The notes below the pieces were generated by a model that saw nothing but the letters and a program-made list of their open reading frames with translations, ran no database searches and was not told where the DNA came from. A stretch of DNA of 24,065 bases from an uncultured Pseudomonadota bacterium (GTDB taxonomy: Bacteria; Pseudomonadota; Gammaproteobacteria; Burkholderiales; Methylophilaceae), in assembly GCA_903854305.1 (NCBI GenBank), contig CAINWC010000417.1, positions 1 to 24,065 of the forward strand, read 5' to 3'. The translations under genes were made by a program, and so were the position numbers. Positions 17,333 to 24,065 of the stretch are shown piece by piece (within the stretch, counting starts at the first letter, position 1; each line of letters starts with the position of its first letter).

Positions 17333-18499
17333 TTAAAGGGTATGCGATTTATCACCTGAAACAAAACCAATCAAAGGTGCATCAAAGCTTTTACTAAAGG
17401 CAATCACCTTAAATAGATCACCCATTTCAGCCGGTGATAATAATTTTTGCGCTGCCGCCGCTAATGGTGCATAACGCGCCATATCATGTGGTGATACTTG
17501 CGACATCACATCGAGAATACCGCAGTTCATTAAAAATTGTGCTTGGCTACAAAAACCGCTTAACGCTAATCCATGATTAACACCAGCATAGGCGATGCTC
17601 GTAAAATCAACATGGGCGGTAATGTCTTGCAGACCAACATTAATCAAGGGGTCTATATGGGCGTAATGTTGATAGTGGCACATGAGCGTGCCTTGATTGC
17701 GTTGTGGGTGATAATATTCGCGCGCTGCAAAGCCATAGTCAATCATTAGAATAATGCCGTGCTGTAGCATATTGGCAAGGCTGGCAATCAAGCCACTGGC
17801 TGCCGGACAAATTTCAGTGAGGTAACCGTTGGGCAAGTTGAGTTTGCTGGCTACTTCTAACAAATGCAGATCGGTCAGCGGCTTATCTTCAAATACAAAA
17901 CCTTGCCCATCAAACGCCACGCCACGCTCGCATAAACCTTGCGGAGTGGTGTGTACCAGATGTACTGGAATTGCATCTAATACCTCATTAGCGATGACTA
18001 CACCATCAAATGCTGCTGGCAGTACGTTGAGCCACACTACACGTTGCATGAGTTCTTTAGGTAGTTTTTTTTGTAAGGTTTCAAGCTGCACTTGGCGCAA
18101 GTGGTCACTTACTTCCAGTATAAAGTATTGCGTTGGCACTGCCTTTAACTCTGGCGCTAATTGCGCTAAAGTGAGCAATATATCCGCTGCCAGCTTTCCG
18201 GTACCGGCTCCCAACTCAAGAATATCTCCATTAGTTTTACGCAAAACTGGTGCAATTTGCTTAGAAATAGTCTGCGCAAATAGCGGAGAAATTTCTGGCG
18301 CAGTCACGAAATCACCTGCCTTGCCGAACTTTTTGCTTCCGGCGCTGTAATACCCTAGCGCAGTTGCATACAACGCTAACTGCATAAACTCAGCAAAGTC
18401 TATCCAGCCCCCTGCTTTTTTTATGGTGTGCTGAATGAGCGATGCGAGCTGTTCGCTATGTATTTTGGCATCTGCTGACGGTGTGGGTAGTGTACTCAT
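17333..18499 (-). CDS. MidA/NDUFAF7-family SAM-dependent methyltransferase
   Basis: A 388-residue class I methyltransferase of the MidA/NDUFAF7 (DUF185/COG1565) family. The family start is seen in WIDFAEFMQLALYATALGYYS, KKFGKAGDFVTAPEISPLFAQ, the SAM motif ILELGAGTGKLA at 93-104, VVIANEVLDAIPVHL, and ILMIDYGFAAREYYHPQRNQ with GTLMCHYQHYAHIDPL. In eukaryotes NDUFAF7 methylates an arginine of a complex I subunit; the substrate of bacterial members is not settled to my knowledge. The ATG at 18497-18499 lies about 8 bases after a TATAAT box, so the mRNA may be leaderless. It is divergent from a pteridine-reductase-like gene and upstream of trmB. Confidence 0.9.
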   Translation of the reverse strand: MSTLPTPSADAKIHSEQLASLIQHTIKKAGGWIDFAEFMQLALYATALGYYSAGSKKFGKAGDFVTAPEISPLFAQTISKQIAPVLRKTNGDILELGAGTGKLAADILLTLAQLAPELKAVPTQYFILEVSDHLRQVQLETLQKKLPKELMQRVVWLNVLPAAFDGVVIANEVLDAIPVHLVHTTPQGLCERGVAFDGQGFVFEDKPLTDLHLLEVASKLNLPNGYLTEICPAASGLIASLANMLQHGIILMIDYGFAAREYYHPQRNQGTLMCHYQHYAHIDPLINVGLQDITAHVDFTSIAYAGVNHGLALSGFCSQAQFLMNCGILDVMSQVSPHDMARYAPLAAAAQKLLSPAEMGDLFKVIAFSKSFDAPLIGFVSGDKSHTL

Positions 18500-18507
18500 A
18501 GAGTTAG

Positions 18508-18515
18508 ATTATAAT
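18508..18515. promoter_or_regulatory. Overlapping divergent -10 boxes (ATTATAAT)
   Basis: ATTATAAT reads TATAAT on the plus strand (18510-18515) and TATAAT on the minus strand (complement of 18508-18513). The whole space between the two divergent start codons is only 42 bp. Each -10 points at one of the genes: the plus start would lie about 20 bases before the GTG of the reductase, the minus start at or next to the ATG of the methyltransferase. I see no good -35 for either direction. Confidence 0.5.
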
Positions 18516-18541
18516 AGTTAACAATTAAGATTGGACAAAGC

Positions 18542-19294
18542 GTGGATTCGAACATTAAAAATAAAGTCGTTTTAATCACTGGCGGGGCTAAGCGTGTGGG
18601 TGCCGCCATTTGCCGCATACTCCATGCTGAAGGCTATTCACTAATGGTGCATTACAAAAGTTCATTGAACGAAGCACGCGCCTTGCAGGCCGAACTTAAT
18701 CTGCAGAGTCCTAATTCTGTCGCTATTATTCAAGGTGACTTGCTGAATATTGCGAGCATTCCGAATTTAATTCACGAAACTGTTAAGCACTTTGGGCGCT
18801 TAGACGTACTCATCAATAACGCATCCACTTATTATGCGAGTGAAATTGGCGATATTGATGAAGCAAAGTGGCACGATTTGATGGGTAGCAACTTAAAAGC
18901 ACCGTTGTTTTTATCACAAGCAGCAGCGCCTGAGTTACGAAAAAATCATGGCTGCATTGTAAACATCACCGATATGCATGTGGAGCGCCCGAAAAAAGGG
19001 TACATTATATATAGCGTGGCAAAAGCTGGATTAGTGACGCTCACCAAATCGCTAGCGCATGAACTAAGCCCAGAAGTACGCGTAAATGCAGTAGCGCCAG
19101 GGCCAGTACAATGGCCAGAGAATAATCCTCAGTTTGATGAAGTGTATCGCCAACGCGTAATCAATCAAACCTTGCTAAAACGGGTAGGCGAAGCAGAAGA
19201 CGTAGCAAAAGCCGTTAAATTTTTAGTGACCGATGCGCCTTTTATTACAGGCCACGTATTAGCCGTAGATGGCGGCAGGTCGCTTAATCTTTAA
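18542..19294 (+). CDS. Short-chain dehydrogenase, probable pteridine reductase (PTR1/FolM-like)
   Basis: A 250-residue classical-length SDR. The nucleotide motif is TGGAKRVG (13-20), with the Arg of the TGxxxRxG form found in pteridine reductases and NADPH-dependent FolM. NNAS is at 92-95. The catalytic region NITDMHVERPKKGY has Asp144 where ordinary SDRs have Ser, followed by Tyr157 and Lys161. The Asp-Tyr spacing of 13 and Tyr-Lys spacing of 4 match the Asp181-Tyr194-Lys198 set of Leishmania PTR1. A dihydropteridine, dihydromonapterin or dihydrofolate reductase role is therefore likely. The start is a GTG at 18542, chosen because MDSNIKNKVVLITGGA is the natural N-terminus. It is divergent from the MidA-like gene and 54 bp before ttcA. 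Confidence 0.85.
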   Translation: MDSNIKNKVVLITGGAKRVGAAICRILHAEGYSLMVHYKSSLNEARALQAELNLQSPNSVAIIQGDLLNIASIPNLIHETVKHFGRLDVLINNASTYYASEIGDIDEAKWHDLMGSNLKAPLFLSQAAAPELRKNHGCIVNITDMHVERPKKGYIIYSVAKAGLVTLTKSLAHELSPEVRVNAVAPGPVQWPENNPQFDEVYRQRVINQTLLKRVGEAEDVAKAVKFLVTDAPFITGHVLAVDGGRSLNL

Positions 19295-19348
19295 GCGCCA
19301 TTAACAATAGTAAGTACCCAACAACCGAACTCAAAGATTAGAAACCTA

Positions 19349-20254
19349 ATGATCAAACACTTACCAGCAAACCATTCCAATAACTTCATCAAGCTGCGCA
19401 ATAGCTTAATCAGTGCTACCGGCAAAGCCATTGGCGATTACAACATGATTGAAGAAGGCGATACCGTGCTGGTATGTATGAGCGGCGGCAAAGATTCTCA
19501 CGCCATGTTAATGATATTACTGGCCTTGCAAGAGCGTGCACCGATTAATTTCAAACTGATAGCGATGAATTTGGATCAAAAACAACCGGGCTTCCCAGCA
19601 GATATTTTGCCTGCTTATTTTGAGAAACTTGGCATTGATTACCGCATCGTAGAAGCCGACACTTATTCGATTGTGAAAGAAAAGATTCCTGAAGGTAAAA
19701 CAACCTGTTCATTATGTTCTCGGTTAAGGCGCGGCGTGATTTACACCACAGCAAAAGAGCTGGGGGCTAACAAGATTGCACTTGGACATCATAGAGATGA
19801 CATTGTAGAAACGTTGTTTTTGAATTTGTTCTTTGGCGCAAAAATGAAAGCGATGCCGCCTAAGCTTTCCACCAATGACAAACAAAACATTGTGATACGC
19901 CCATTGGCTTATTGCAGTGAAAAAGACATCGCCAGTTACGCGCGACAAATGGAGTTCCCAATCATCCCGTGTGATTTGTGTGGCAGCCAAGAGAACTTAC
20001 AGCGCCAAAAAGTGAAAGAAATGTTGCATGCTTGGGAGCTGGAACAGCCTGGTCGCGTGAATAATATATTCCGTGCCATCGGTAATGTTGAGCCATCGCA
20101 CTTAGCCGATTTTAATTTATATGACTTCAAAAATCTGACGCAAGCCAAGCCAGAAGATGAAGACCCCTTATTCGGCGACATCGCAAACGAGGGCGCGGCC
20201 TTGAGTTTAAACAGCACAGATGGCACGCGTATTGAATTTGTTCGAAATACATAA
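19349..20254 (+). CDS. ttcA: tRNA 2-thiocytidine biosynthesis protein TtcA
   Basis: An iron-sulfur, ATP-dependent enzyme that thiolates cytidine 32 of certain tRNAs. The 301 residues carry the PP-loop MSGGKDSH (44-51) for ATP pyrophosphatase chemistry, CSLC at 120-123, [14 protein letters not shown], and CDLC at 208-211. Three of these cysteines would ligand the 4Fe-4S cluster, as in E. coli TtcA. The N-terminal [26 protein letters not shown] is the expected family start, so the ATG at 19349 is sound despite a poor Shine-Dalgarno. The last 30 residues are acidic and less conserved. It follows the SDR gene by 54 bp on the same strand and precedes topA by 118 bp. Confidence 0.95.
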   Translation: MIKHLPANHSNNFIKLRNSLISATGKAIGDYNMIEEGDTVLVCMSGGKDSHAMLMILLALQERAPINFKLIAMNLDQKQPGFPADILPAYFEKLGIDYRIVEADTYSIVKEKIPEGKTTCSLCSRLRRGVIYTTAKELGANKIALGHHRDDIVETLFLNLFFGAKMKAMPPKLSTNDKQNIVIRPLAYCSEKDIASYARQMEFPIIPCDLCGSQENLQRQKVKEMLHAWELEQPGRVNNIFRAIGNVEPSHLADFNLYDFKNLTQAKPEDEDPLFGDIANEGAALSLNSTDGTRIEFVRNT

Positions 20255-20300
20255 TGTAACAATTTAATATAATAATTAACGTACTATGCTCTGTAAGTTG

Positions 20301-20330
20301 TTGTCTTGTAGCCATTTACCTTGTTATCAT
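20301..20330 (+). promoter_or_regulatory. Candidate sigma-70 promoter for topA
   Basis: TTGTCT (20301-20306) and TATCAT (20325-20330) are separated by 18 bases. The -10 matches consensus at five of six positions and the -35 at four. Transcription would start about 35 bases before the topA ATG. A by-eye call; an AT-rich TATAAT at 20268-20273 with no matching -35 is a competitor. Confidence 0.33.
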
Positions 20331-20372
20331 GCCAAGCTACTGTGTAAGCAAACCCCATTTAAATAGGCATTC

Positions 20373-22997
20373 ATGTCCAAACTGTTAATTGTTGAATCTC
20401 CTTCCAAAGCGAAAACGCTGAAAAAGTACCTTGGAAACGACTATGAGGTGCTTGCGTCTTATGGTCATGTGCGCGATTTAATTCCGAAAAATGGTGCGGT
20501 CGATACCGCCAATAATTTCGAAATGAAATACGACATTATCGAGCGCAACAGTAAACACGTAGATGCCATTGCCAAGGCTGCCAAGAGCGCCGATAGCATC
20601 TACCTCGCAACCGATCCGGACCGCGAAGGTGAAGCGATTTCATGGCATATTGCTGAAATTTTAAAGTCTAAAAATTTACTCAAAAACAAGCTTATTAAGC
20701 GCGTGGTGTTTCATGAAGTCACAAAGAGTGCTGTAGAGCATGCGATTGCCGAACCGCGCGACATTTCCATGCCTATGGTCAATGCGCAACAAGCACGCCG
20801 TGCGCTGGATTACTTAGTCGGTTTTAATTTATCGCCATTACTGTGGAAAAAAATTCGTCGCGGTTTATCGGCTGGCCGTGTACAAAGCCCTGCGCTACGC
20901 TTGATTGTTGAACGCGAGTTAGAAATTGAAGCGTTTAAATCGCAAGAATATTGGTCTATTCACCTGGATGCTTTAAAACATAGCCACGGCTTTAGTGCTA
21001 AGTTAGTCCAGCTCAACAATCAAAAAGTTGAGCAATTCACAGTGATCAACCATGATCAACACACAGATATTGTTGGAAAACTACTCTTAGCCAGTGCAGG
21101 TAAAACGACCGTTTCACGCGTTGAGAAAAAACAACGTAGCCGCAGCCCTGCCGCGCCATTTACAACGTCGACCTTGCAACAGGAAGCCGTGCGTAAACTA
21201 GGTTTTACCACTGCTCGCGCCATGCGCGTTGCACAACAACTGTATGAAGGTATGGATGTAGGCAGCGGTACTGTAGGTTTGATTACCTACATGCGTACCG
21301 ACTCGTTTAACATGGCGACCGAAGCTGTGATGCAGATTCGTGATTATGTGAAAAAGAATTTTGATGCAGAGTATTTGCCAAAATCACCAGTCATGTACAA
21401 AACCAAGTCAAAAAGTGCACAAGAAGCGCATGAGGCTATTCGCCCAACCGATATTTCACGCTCACCTGCCAGTGTCCGCCAATTTTTAACAGACGAGCAG
21501 TTCAAGCTTTATGAAATGATTTGGAAGCGTGCACTTGCTTGCCAAATGTCGCCGGCTAAATTTGACGCAGTGAGCGTTGATTTAAGCGTGGGTTCTGACG
21601 CCAATCTATTCCGTGCAACTGGTCAAACATTAGTGTTTCCTGGCTTCATCGCCGTATATATGGAAGGCACCGATGATGAAGAGGAAGAAGGCGAAAGCAA
21701 GTTACCGCATCTTGAAACAGGCGAAGTACTCACGGTTGAAAAAATATACGGCGATCAACATTTTACCGAACCACCTCCACGCTATGGCGAGGCCAGTTTA
21801 GTTAAAATTCTAGAAGAGTACGGTATAGGCCGCCCTTCTACCTACGCCAGCATTATTAGCACCTTGCAAGACCGCGAATATGTGGTGCTGGATAAAAAAC
21901 GCTTTACGCCAACCGATGTTGGCCGTGTGGTCAATAAGTTTTTAACCGAACACTTTACCCAATATGTAGATTACGACTTTACCGCCAACTTAGAAAGCGC
22001 GCTAGATAGCGTAGCCGATGGCGAACGTGAGTGGATACCGCTCATGGCTGAGTTTTGGCAAGGGTTTAACCAACAATTGCTCAGCAAAGCCAACGTAGAC
22101 CGTCCAGGTAACGAGTTGATTGATGAAGCTTGCCCTAAGTGTGGACAACCACTACAAAAACAATTAAGCCGTTTTGGTACTTTTATTGGCTGCACGGGTT
22201 ATAACAACGAACCTAAATGTGATTACAAACGCAGCCTGAATGGTGCCGCGACGGCTGGTAGTGACCCAGTAGCAATAGGCATGGACGATGAAACTGGCAA
22301 AGAAATCATGCTGATGAATGGTCCGTATGGGCCTTATCTGCAGTTGGGATTAGCTATTGAGGGCGATAAAAAGAAACCTAAGCGAGTCAGCGTGCCTAAA
22401 GAAATCCCGCTTACCGACATGAGCTTAGAAACAGCAAAAATGGTGCTGTCGTTACCACGTGACTTAGGCTTACACCCAGTCACCAATAAAAAGATTGTGG
22501 CTAATATCGGGCGTTTTGGCCCGTATGTCAATCACGATGCTAAATTCAAATCTATACCAAAAACTGAGAGTGTATTTACCATTGATCTAGAAGGTGCAGT
22601 AGCCTTGCTAGCCGCCGCCAATACCGGCCCTGCGCCATTATGCTCATTAGGTAACCATCCTACGGAAGATGGTCAAATTGAAGTGTATGCAGGTCGCTAC
22701 GGCCCATATGTGCAGCATGGCAAGATTCGTGCAACCCTGCCAAAAAGCGTAGAGCCAGAATCGCTAACCTTAGATGAAGCACTAGAATTATTATCCGCGA
22801 AAGCCGCAAAAGAAGTACCAGCTAAAAAAGCGGCCGCTAAGAAAACTTCTGCTGCTAAAACTACCGTTAAAAAAGTCGCCGCAAAGAAACCAGTGGCGGC
22901 CAAGAAAGCAAGCACCACTAAAGCCACTGCCAAGAAACCTGCTGCTAAAAAGGTAACCGTTAAAAAACCGGTAGTCAAAAAAGCCAGTAGCGAATAA
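20373..22997 (+). CDS. topA: DNA topoisomerase I (type IA)
   Basis: Relaxes negative supercoils by transient single-strand cleavage. The 874-residue protein starts with the TOPRIM domain (LLIVESPSKAKTLKKYLG, Glu8; acidic triad in DPDREGE at 81-87). The active-site Tyr306 is in GLITYMRTDSFN, equivalent to E. coli Tyr319. One four-cysteine zinc finger follows (Cys587, 590, 607, 616). Three short C-terminal repeat domains then replace the E. coli zinc ribbons, each marked by a GPY core: NGPYGPYLQLG, IGRFGPYVNHD, AGRYGPYVQHG. The last 65 residues (810-874) are a Lys/Ala/Pro-rich tail with 22 lysines, like histone H1 or bacterial HctB-type proteins. The ATG at 20373 gives the standard MSKLLIVESP start. 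A strong terminator follows 36 bp after the stop. Confidence 0.96.
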   Translation: MSKLLIVESPSKAKTLKKYLGNDYEVLASYGHVRDLIPKNGAVDTANNFEMKYDIIERNSKHVDAIAKAAKSADSIYLATDPDREGEAISWHIAEILKSKNLLKNKLIKRVVFHEVTKSAVEHAIAEPRDISMPMVNAQQARRALDYLVGFNLSPLLWKKIRRGLSAGRVQSPALRLIVERELEIEAFKSQEYWSIHLDALKHSHGFSAKLVQLNNQKVEQFTVINHDQHTDIVGKLLLASAGKTTVSRVEKKQRSRSPAAPFTTSTLQQEAVRKLGFTTARAMRVAQQLYEGMDVGSGTVGLITYMRTDSFNMATEAVMQIRDYVKKNFDAEYLPKSPVMYKTKSKSAQEAHEAIRPTDISRSPASVRQFLTDEQFKLYEMIWKRALACQMSPAKFDAVSVDLSVGSDANLFRATGQTLVFPGFIAVYMEGTDDEEEEGESKLPHLETGEVLTVEKIYGDQHFTEPPPRYGEASLVKILEEYGIGRPSTYASIISTLQDREYVVLDKKRFTPTDVGRVVNKFLTEHFTQYVDYDFTANLESALDSVADGEREWIPLMAEFWQGFNQQLLSKANVDRPGNELIDEACPKCGQPLQKQLSRFGTFIGCTGYNNEPKCDYKRSLNGAATAGSDPVAIGMDDETGKEIMLMNGPYGPYLQLGLAIEGDKKKPKRVSVPKEIPLTDMSLETAKMVLSLPRDLGLHPVTNKKIVANIGRFGPYVNHDAKFKSIPKTESVFTIDLEGAVALLAAANTGPAPLCSLGNHPTEDGQIEVYAGRYGPYVQHGKIRATLPKSVEPESLTLDEALELLSAKAAKEVPAKKAAAKKTSAAKTTVKKVAAKKPVAAKKASTTKATAKKPAAKKVTVKKPVVKKASSE

Positions 22998-23032
22998 GCA
23001 TCTTAACCTTTCATAGCGTTAACTTTGATGTA

Positions 23033-23078
23033 TTTAACATAGAAAAAGCGGCTTAAAAGCCGCTTTTTCTATGTTAAA
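23033..23078. terminator. Long bidirectional terminator between topA and pbpG
   Basis: A perfect inverted repeat with 22-bp arms (23033-23054 and 23057-23078) and a two-base centre; in RNA the loop is probably opened to about six bases (TTAAAA). The core AAAAAGCGGC / GCCGCTTTTT gives a GC stem with U-tracts on both strands. It lies between the convergent stops of topA (22997) and the endopeptidase gene (23116), so it can end both transcripts. Confidence 0.9.
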
Positions 23079-23115
23079 ACGCCATAACCGCATAAAAATT
23101 ATGCGCATCTAAACC

Positions 23116-24065
23116 CTATCCACTCACTTTTTCACCTAGAGAATTGGCATCATTATGCTCAATCCATTTGCGAATACGGTTGGCGTCACCGATACGTGTG
23201 AGCTTACCAACAGAGTCAAGTAATACGATAATCATAGGCTGACCAGAGATTTCAGCTTGCATCACCAAACAACGCCCCGCTTCATTAATAAATCCAGTTT
23301 TAGATAAGCCTATTACCCAATCGCCGCCGCGTACCAGTGCATTAGTATTCACAAAGTTGAGTGGATTCCCGCGGCCATATAACGTAATGGATTGTGAAGC
23401 AGTCGTTGTCACTTGGCGAATTTCAGGATAATGATAAGCTGCATTGACCATACGCACTAAATCTTCCGCAGTTGAAACATTGTTACTGTCTAAGCCAGTT
23501 GCATCAAAAAAGTGGGTGGACTTCATGCCCAGTAAATCGGCTTTGCGATTCATTGCACCGATAAAGGTATTAATGCCACCAGGATAATTGCGCGCCAGTG
23601 CTGCGGCAGCACGGTTTTCTGAAGCCATTAAAGCTAGCTGTAAAAGCTCGCCACGCGTGAGCGATGTACCCACACCTAATCTGGAATGCGTACCTTTAAG
23701 ATAATCAACATCCTCATCAGCAATGAACAGTAAATCATCCATAGGTAAATGTGCGTCTAACATCACCATCGCGGTCATTAGCTTGGTCACAGAAGCAATG
23801 GGGGTCGATTGGTTGGTATTTTTTGCAAATATTGTCTCACCAGTTAACTGGTTAATGACCAGCGCCTTAGATGAAGCGAGCAAAAGTGGGCCACTACCAT
23901 CGTAAGCAGCAGAATAAGCAGCATTTGCTTTGTGAGGATGTAAACGTAAACTAACGCGAGTCTTACCAGCATGTAGACTCGATTTAGTCTTAAATGAAAC
24001 ATTTTTAATGTGCTTGGCTTTACTATTTACAGCAATGTGCTTATGCGACTTTTTACTCGCCGCAT
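23116..24065 (-). CDS. pbpG: D-alanyl-D-alanine endopeptidase (PBP7 type), N-terminus cut by window edge
   Basis: A penicillin-binding protein of the S11 peptidase family that cleaves D-Ala-meso-DAP cross-links in peptidoglycan. The three active-site motifs are intact: SVTK at 23782-23793, SEN at 23614-23622 (in MASENRAAAALARNYPGG), and KTG at 23293-23301 (in LSKTGFINEAGRCLVM). ASVTKLMTAMVMLDA, HSRLGVG and FFDATGLDSNNVSTA are very close to E. coli PbpG. The frame stays open to the window edge, so the true start and signal peptide lie beyond 24065; a TTG at 23883 lies inside the gene and is not the start. The visible N-terminal 60 residues before the domain are rich in Lys, His and Ser, an unusually basic linker. 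Convergent with topA. Confidence 0.92.
   Translation of the reverse strand, partial: AASKKSHKHIAVNSKAKHIKNVSFKTKSSLHAGKTRVSLRLHPHKANAAYSAAYDGSGPLLLASSKALVINQLTGETIFAKNTNQSTPIASVTKLMTAMVMLDAHLPMDDLLFIADEDVDYLKGTHSRLGVGTSLTRGELLQLALMASENRAAAALARNYPGGINTFIGAMNRKADLLGMKSTHFFDATGLDSNNVSTAEDLVRMVNAAYHYPEIRQVTTTASQSITLYGRGNPLNFVNTNALVRGGDWVIGLSKTGFINEAGRCLVMQAEISGQPMIIVLLDSVGKLTRIGDANRIRKWIEHNDANSLGEKVSG

Noticed and set aside
17829..18350. Plus-strand open frame of 173 codons inside the MidA-like gene
   Set aside because: It is antisense to a gene with clear family motifs. The predicted protein is Ser/Cys/Thr-rich with no domain, typical of an antisense shadow.
22697..22978. Minus-strand frame encoding a hydrophobic protein opposite the TopA tail
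   Set aside because: The hydrophobic Ala/Phe/Leu pattern is simply the complement of repeated Lys/Ala codons. There is no independent evidence of a gene.
22801..22994. Lys/Ala repeats at the end of topA as a separate histone-like gene
   Set aside because: The segment is in frame and continuous with topA, without its own start or ribosome site.
23116..23883. Taking the TTG at 23883 as the start of the endopeptidase
   Set aside because: The frame continues open to the window edge with coding-like sequence, and a PBP7 protein needs a signal peptide, which that start would remove.

Overview
The window reads as a chromosomal segment of a moderately AT-rich Gram-negative bacterium. The genes best fit a betaproteobacterium, possibly of the Methylophilaceae/Nitrosomonadales type. 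This is an inference from gene content and order: a retrograde phospholipid (Mla) operon running into an ABC-2 transporter, bolA/glutaredoxin, murA and his genes; system II cytochrome c maturation (ResB/CcsB) beside a di-haem cytochrome c4 and engB; and short-form HisG. I saw no tRNA, rRNA, CRISPR, insertion sequence, prophage or integrase, and the region looks like stable core genome.

Region 1 (1-8664, all minus strand) is a twelve-gene head-to-tail run, in transcription order mlaF, mlaE, mlaD, mlaC, mlaB, ABC-2 ATPase, ABC-2 permease, ibaG/bolA-like, grxD, murA, hisG, hisD (cut by the window edge). It joins outer-membrane lipid asymmetry, a second export-type ABC transporter, a BolA-monothiol glutaredoxin pair, the first committed step of peptidoglycan synthesis, and histidine biosynthesis. 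mlaA, the outer-membrane partner of the Mla system, is not among these genes. A plausible sigma-70 promoter lies just upstream of mlaF.

Region 2 (8665-11609) holds a lone type IV pilin-like gene (minus) and a divergent membrane histidine kinase (plus). Neither has its expected partners here, and strong hairpin terminators bound both. This is the most accessory-looking part of the window.

Region 3 (11610-16512) is cytochrome c biology: resB and ccsB (haem delivery and ligation) and a di-haem c4-type cytochrome, all minus, with engB (ribosome assembly GTPase) divergent on plus.

Region 4 (16568-24065) has trmB and a MidA/NDUFAF7-type methyltransferase on minus. Only 42 bp separate the latter from a divergent pteridine-reductase-like SDR, followed by ttcA and topA on plus. 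A long symmetric terminator separates topA from a convergent, edge-truncated PBP7-type D-alanyl-D-alanine endopeptidase.

Most genes are recognisable housekeeping genes, and I found no clear new biological system. The points most worth a second look are the missing mlaA, the murA TTG start abutting the grxD stop codon, the Asp-Tyr-Lys catalytic set of the SDR, the overlapping divergent -10 boxes before it, the orphan kinase and pilin, the histone-H1-like tail of TopA, and a recurring 10-mer found as inverted pairs in two terminators. All coordinates, motifs and starts were read by eye; family names rest on remembered conservation, not on a database search.
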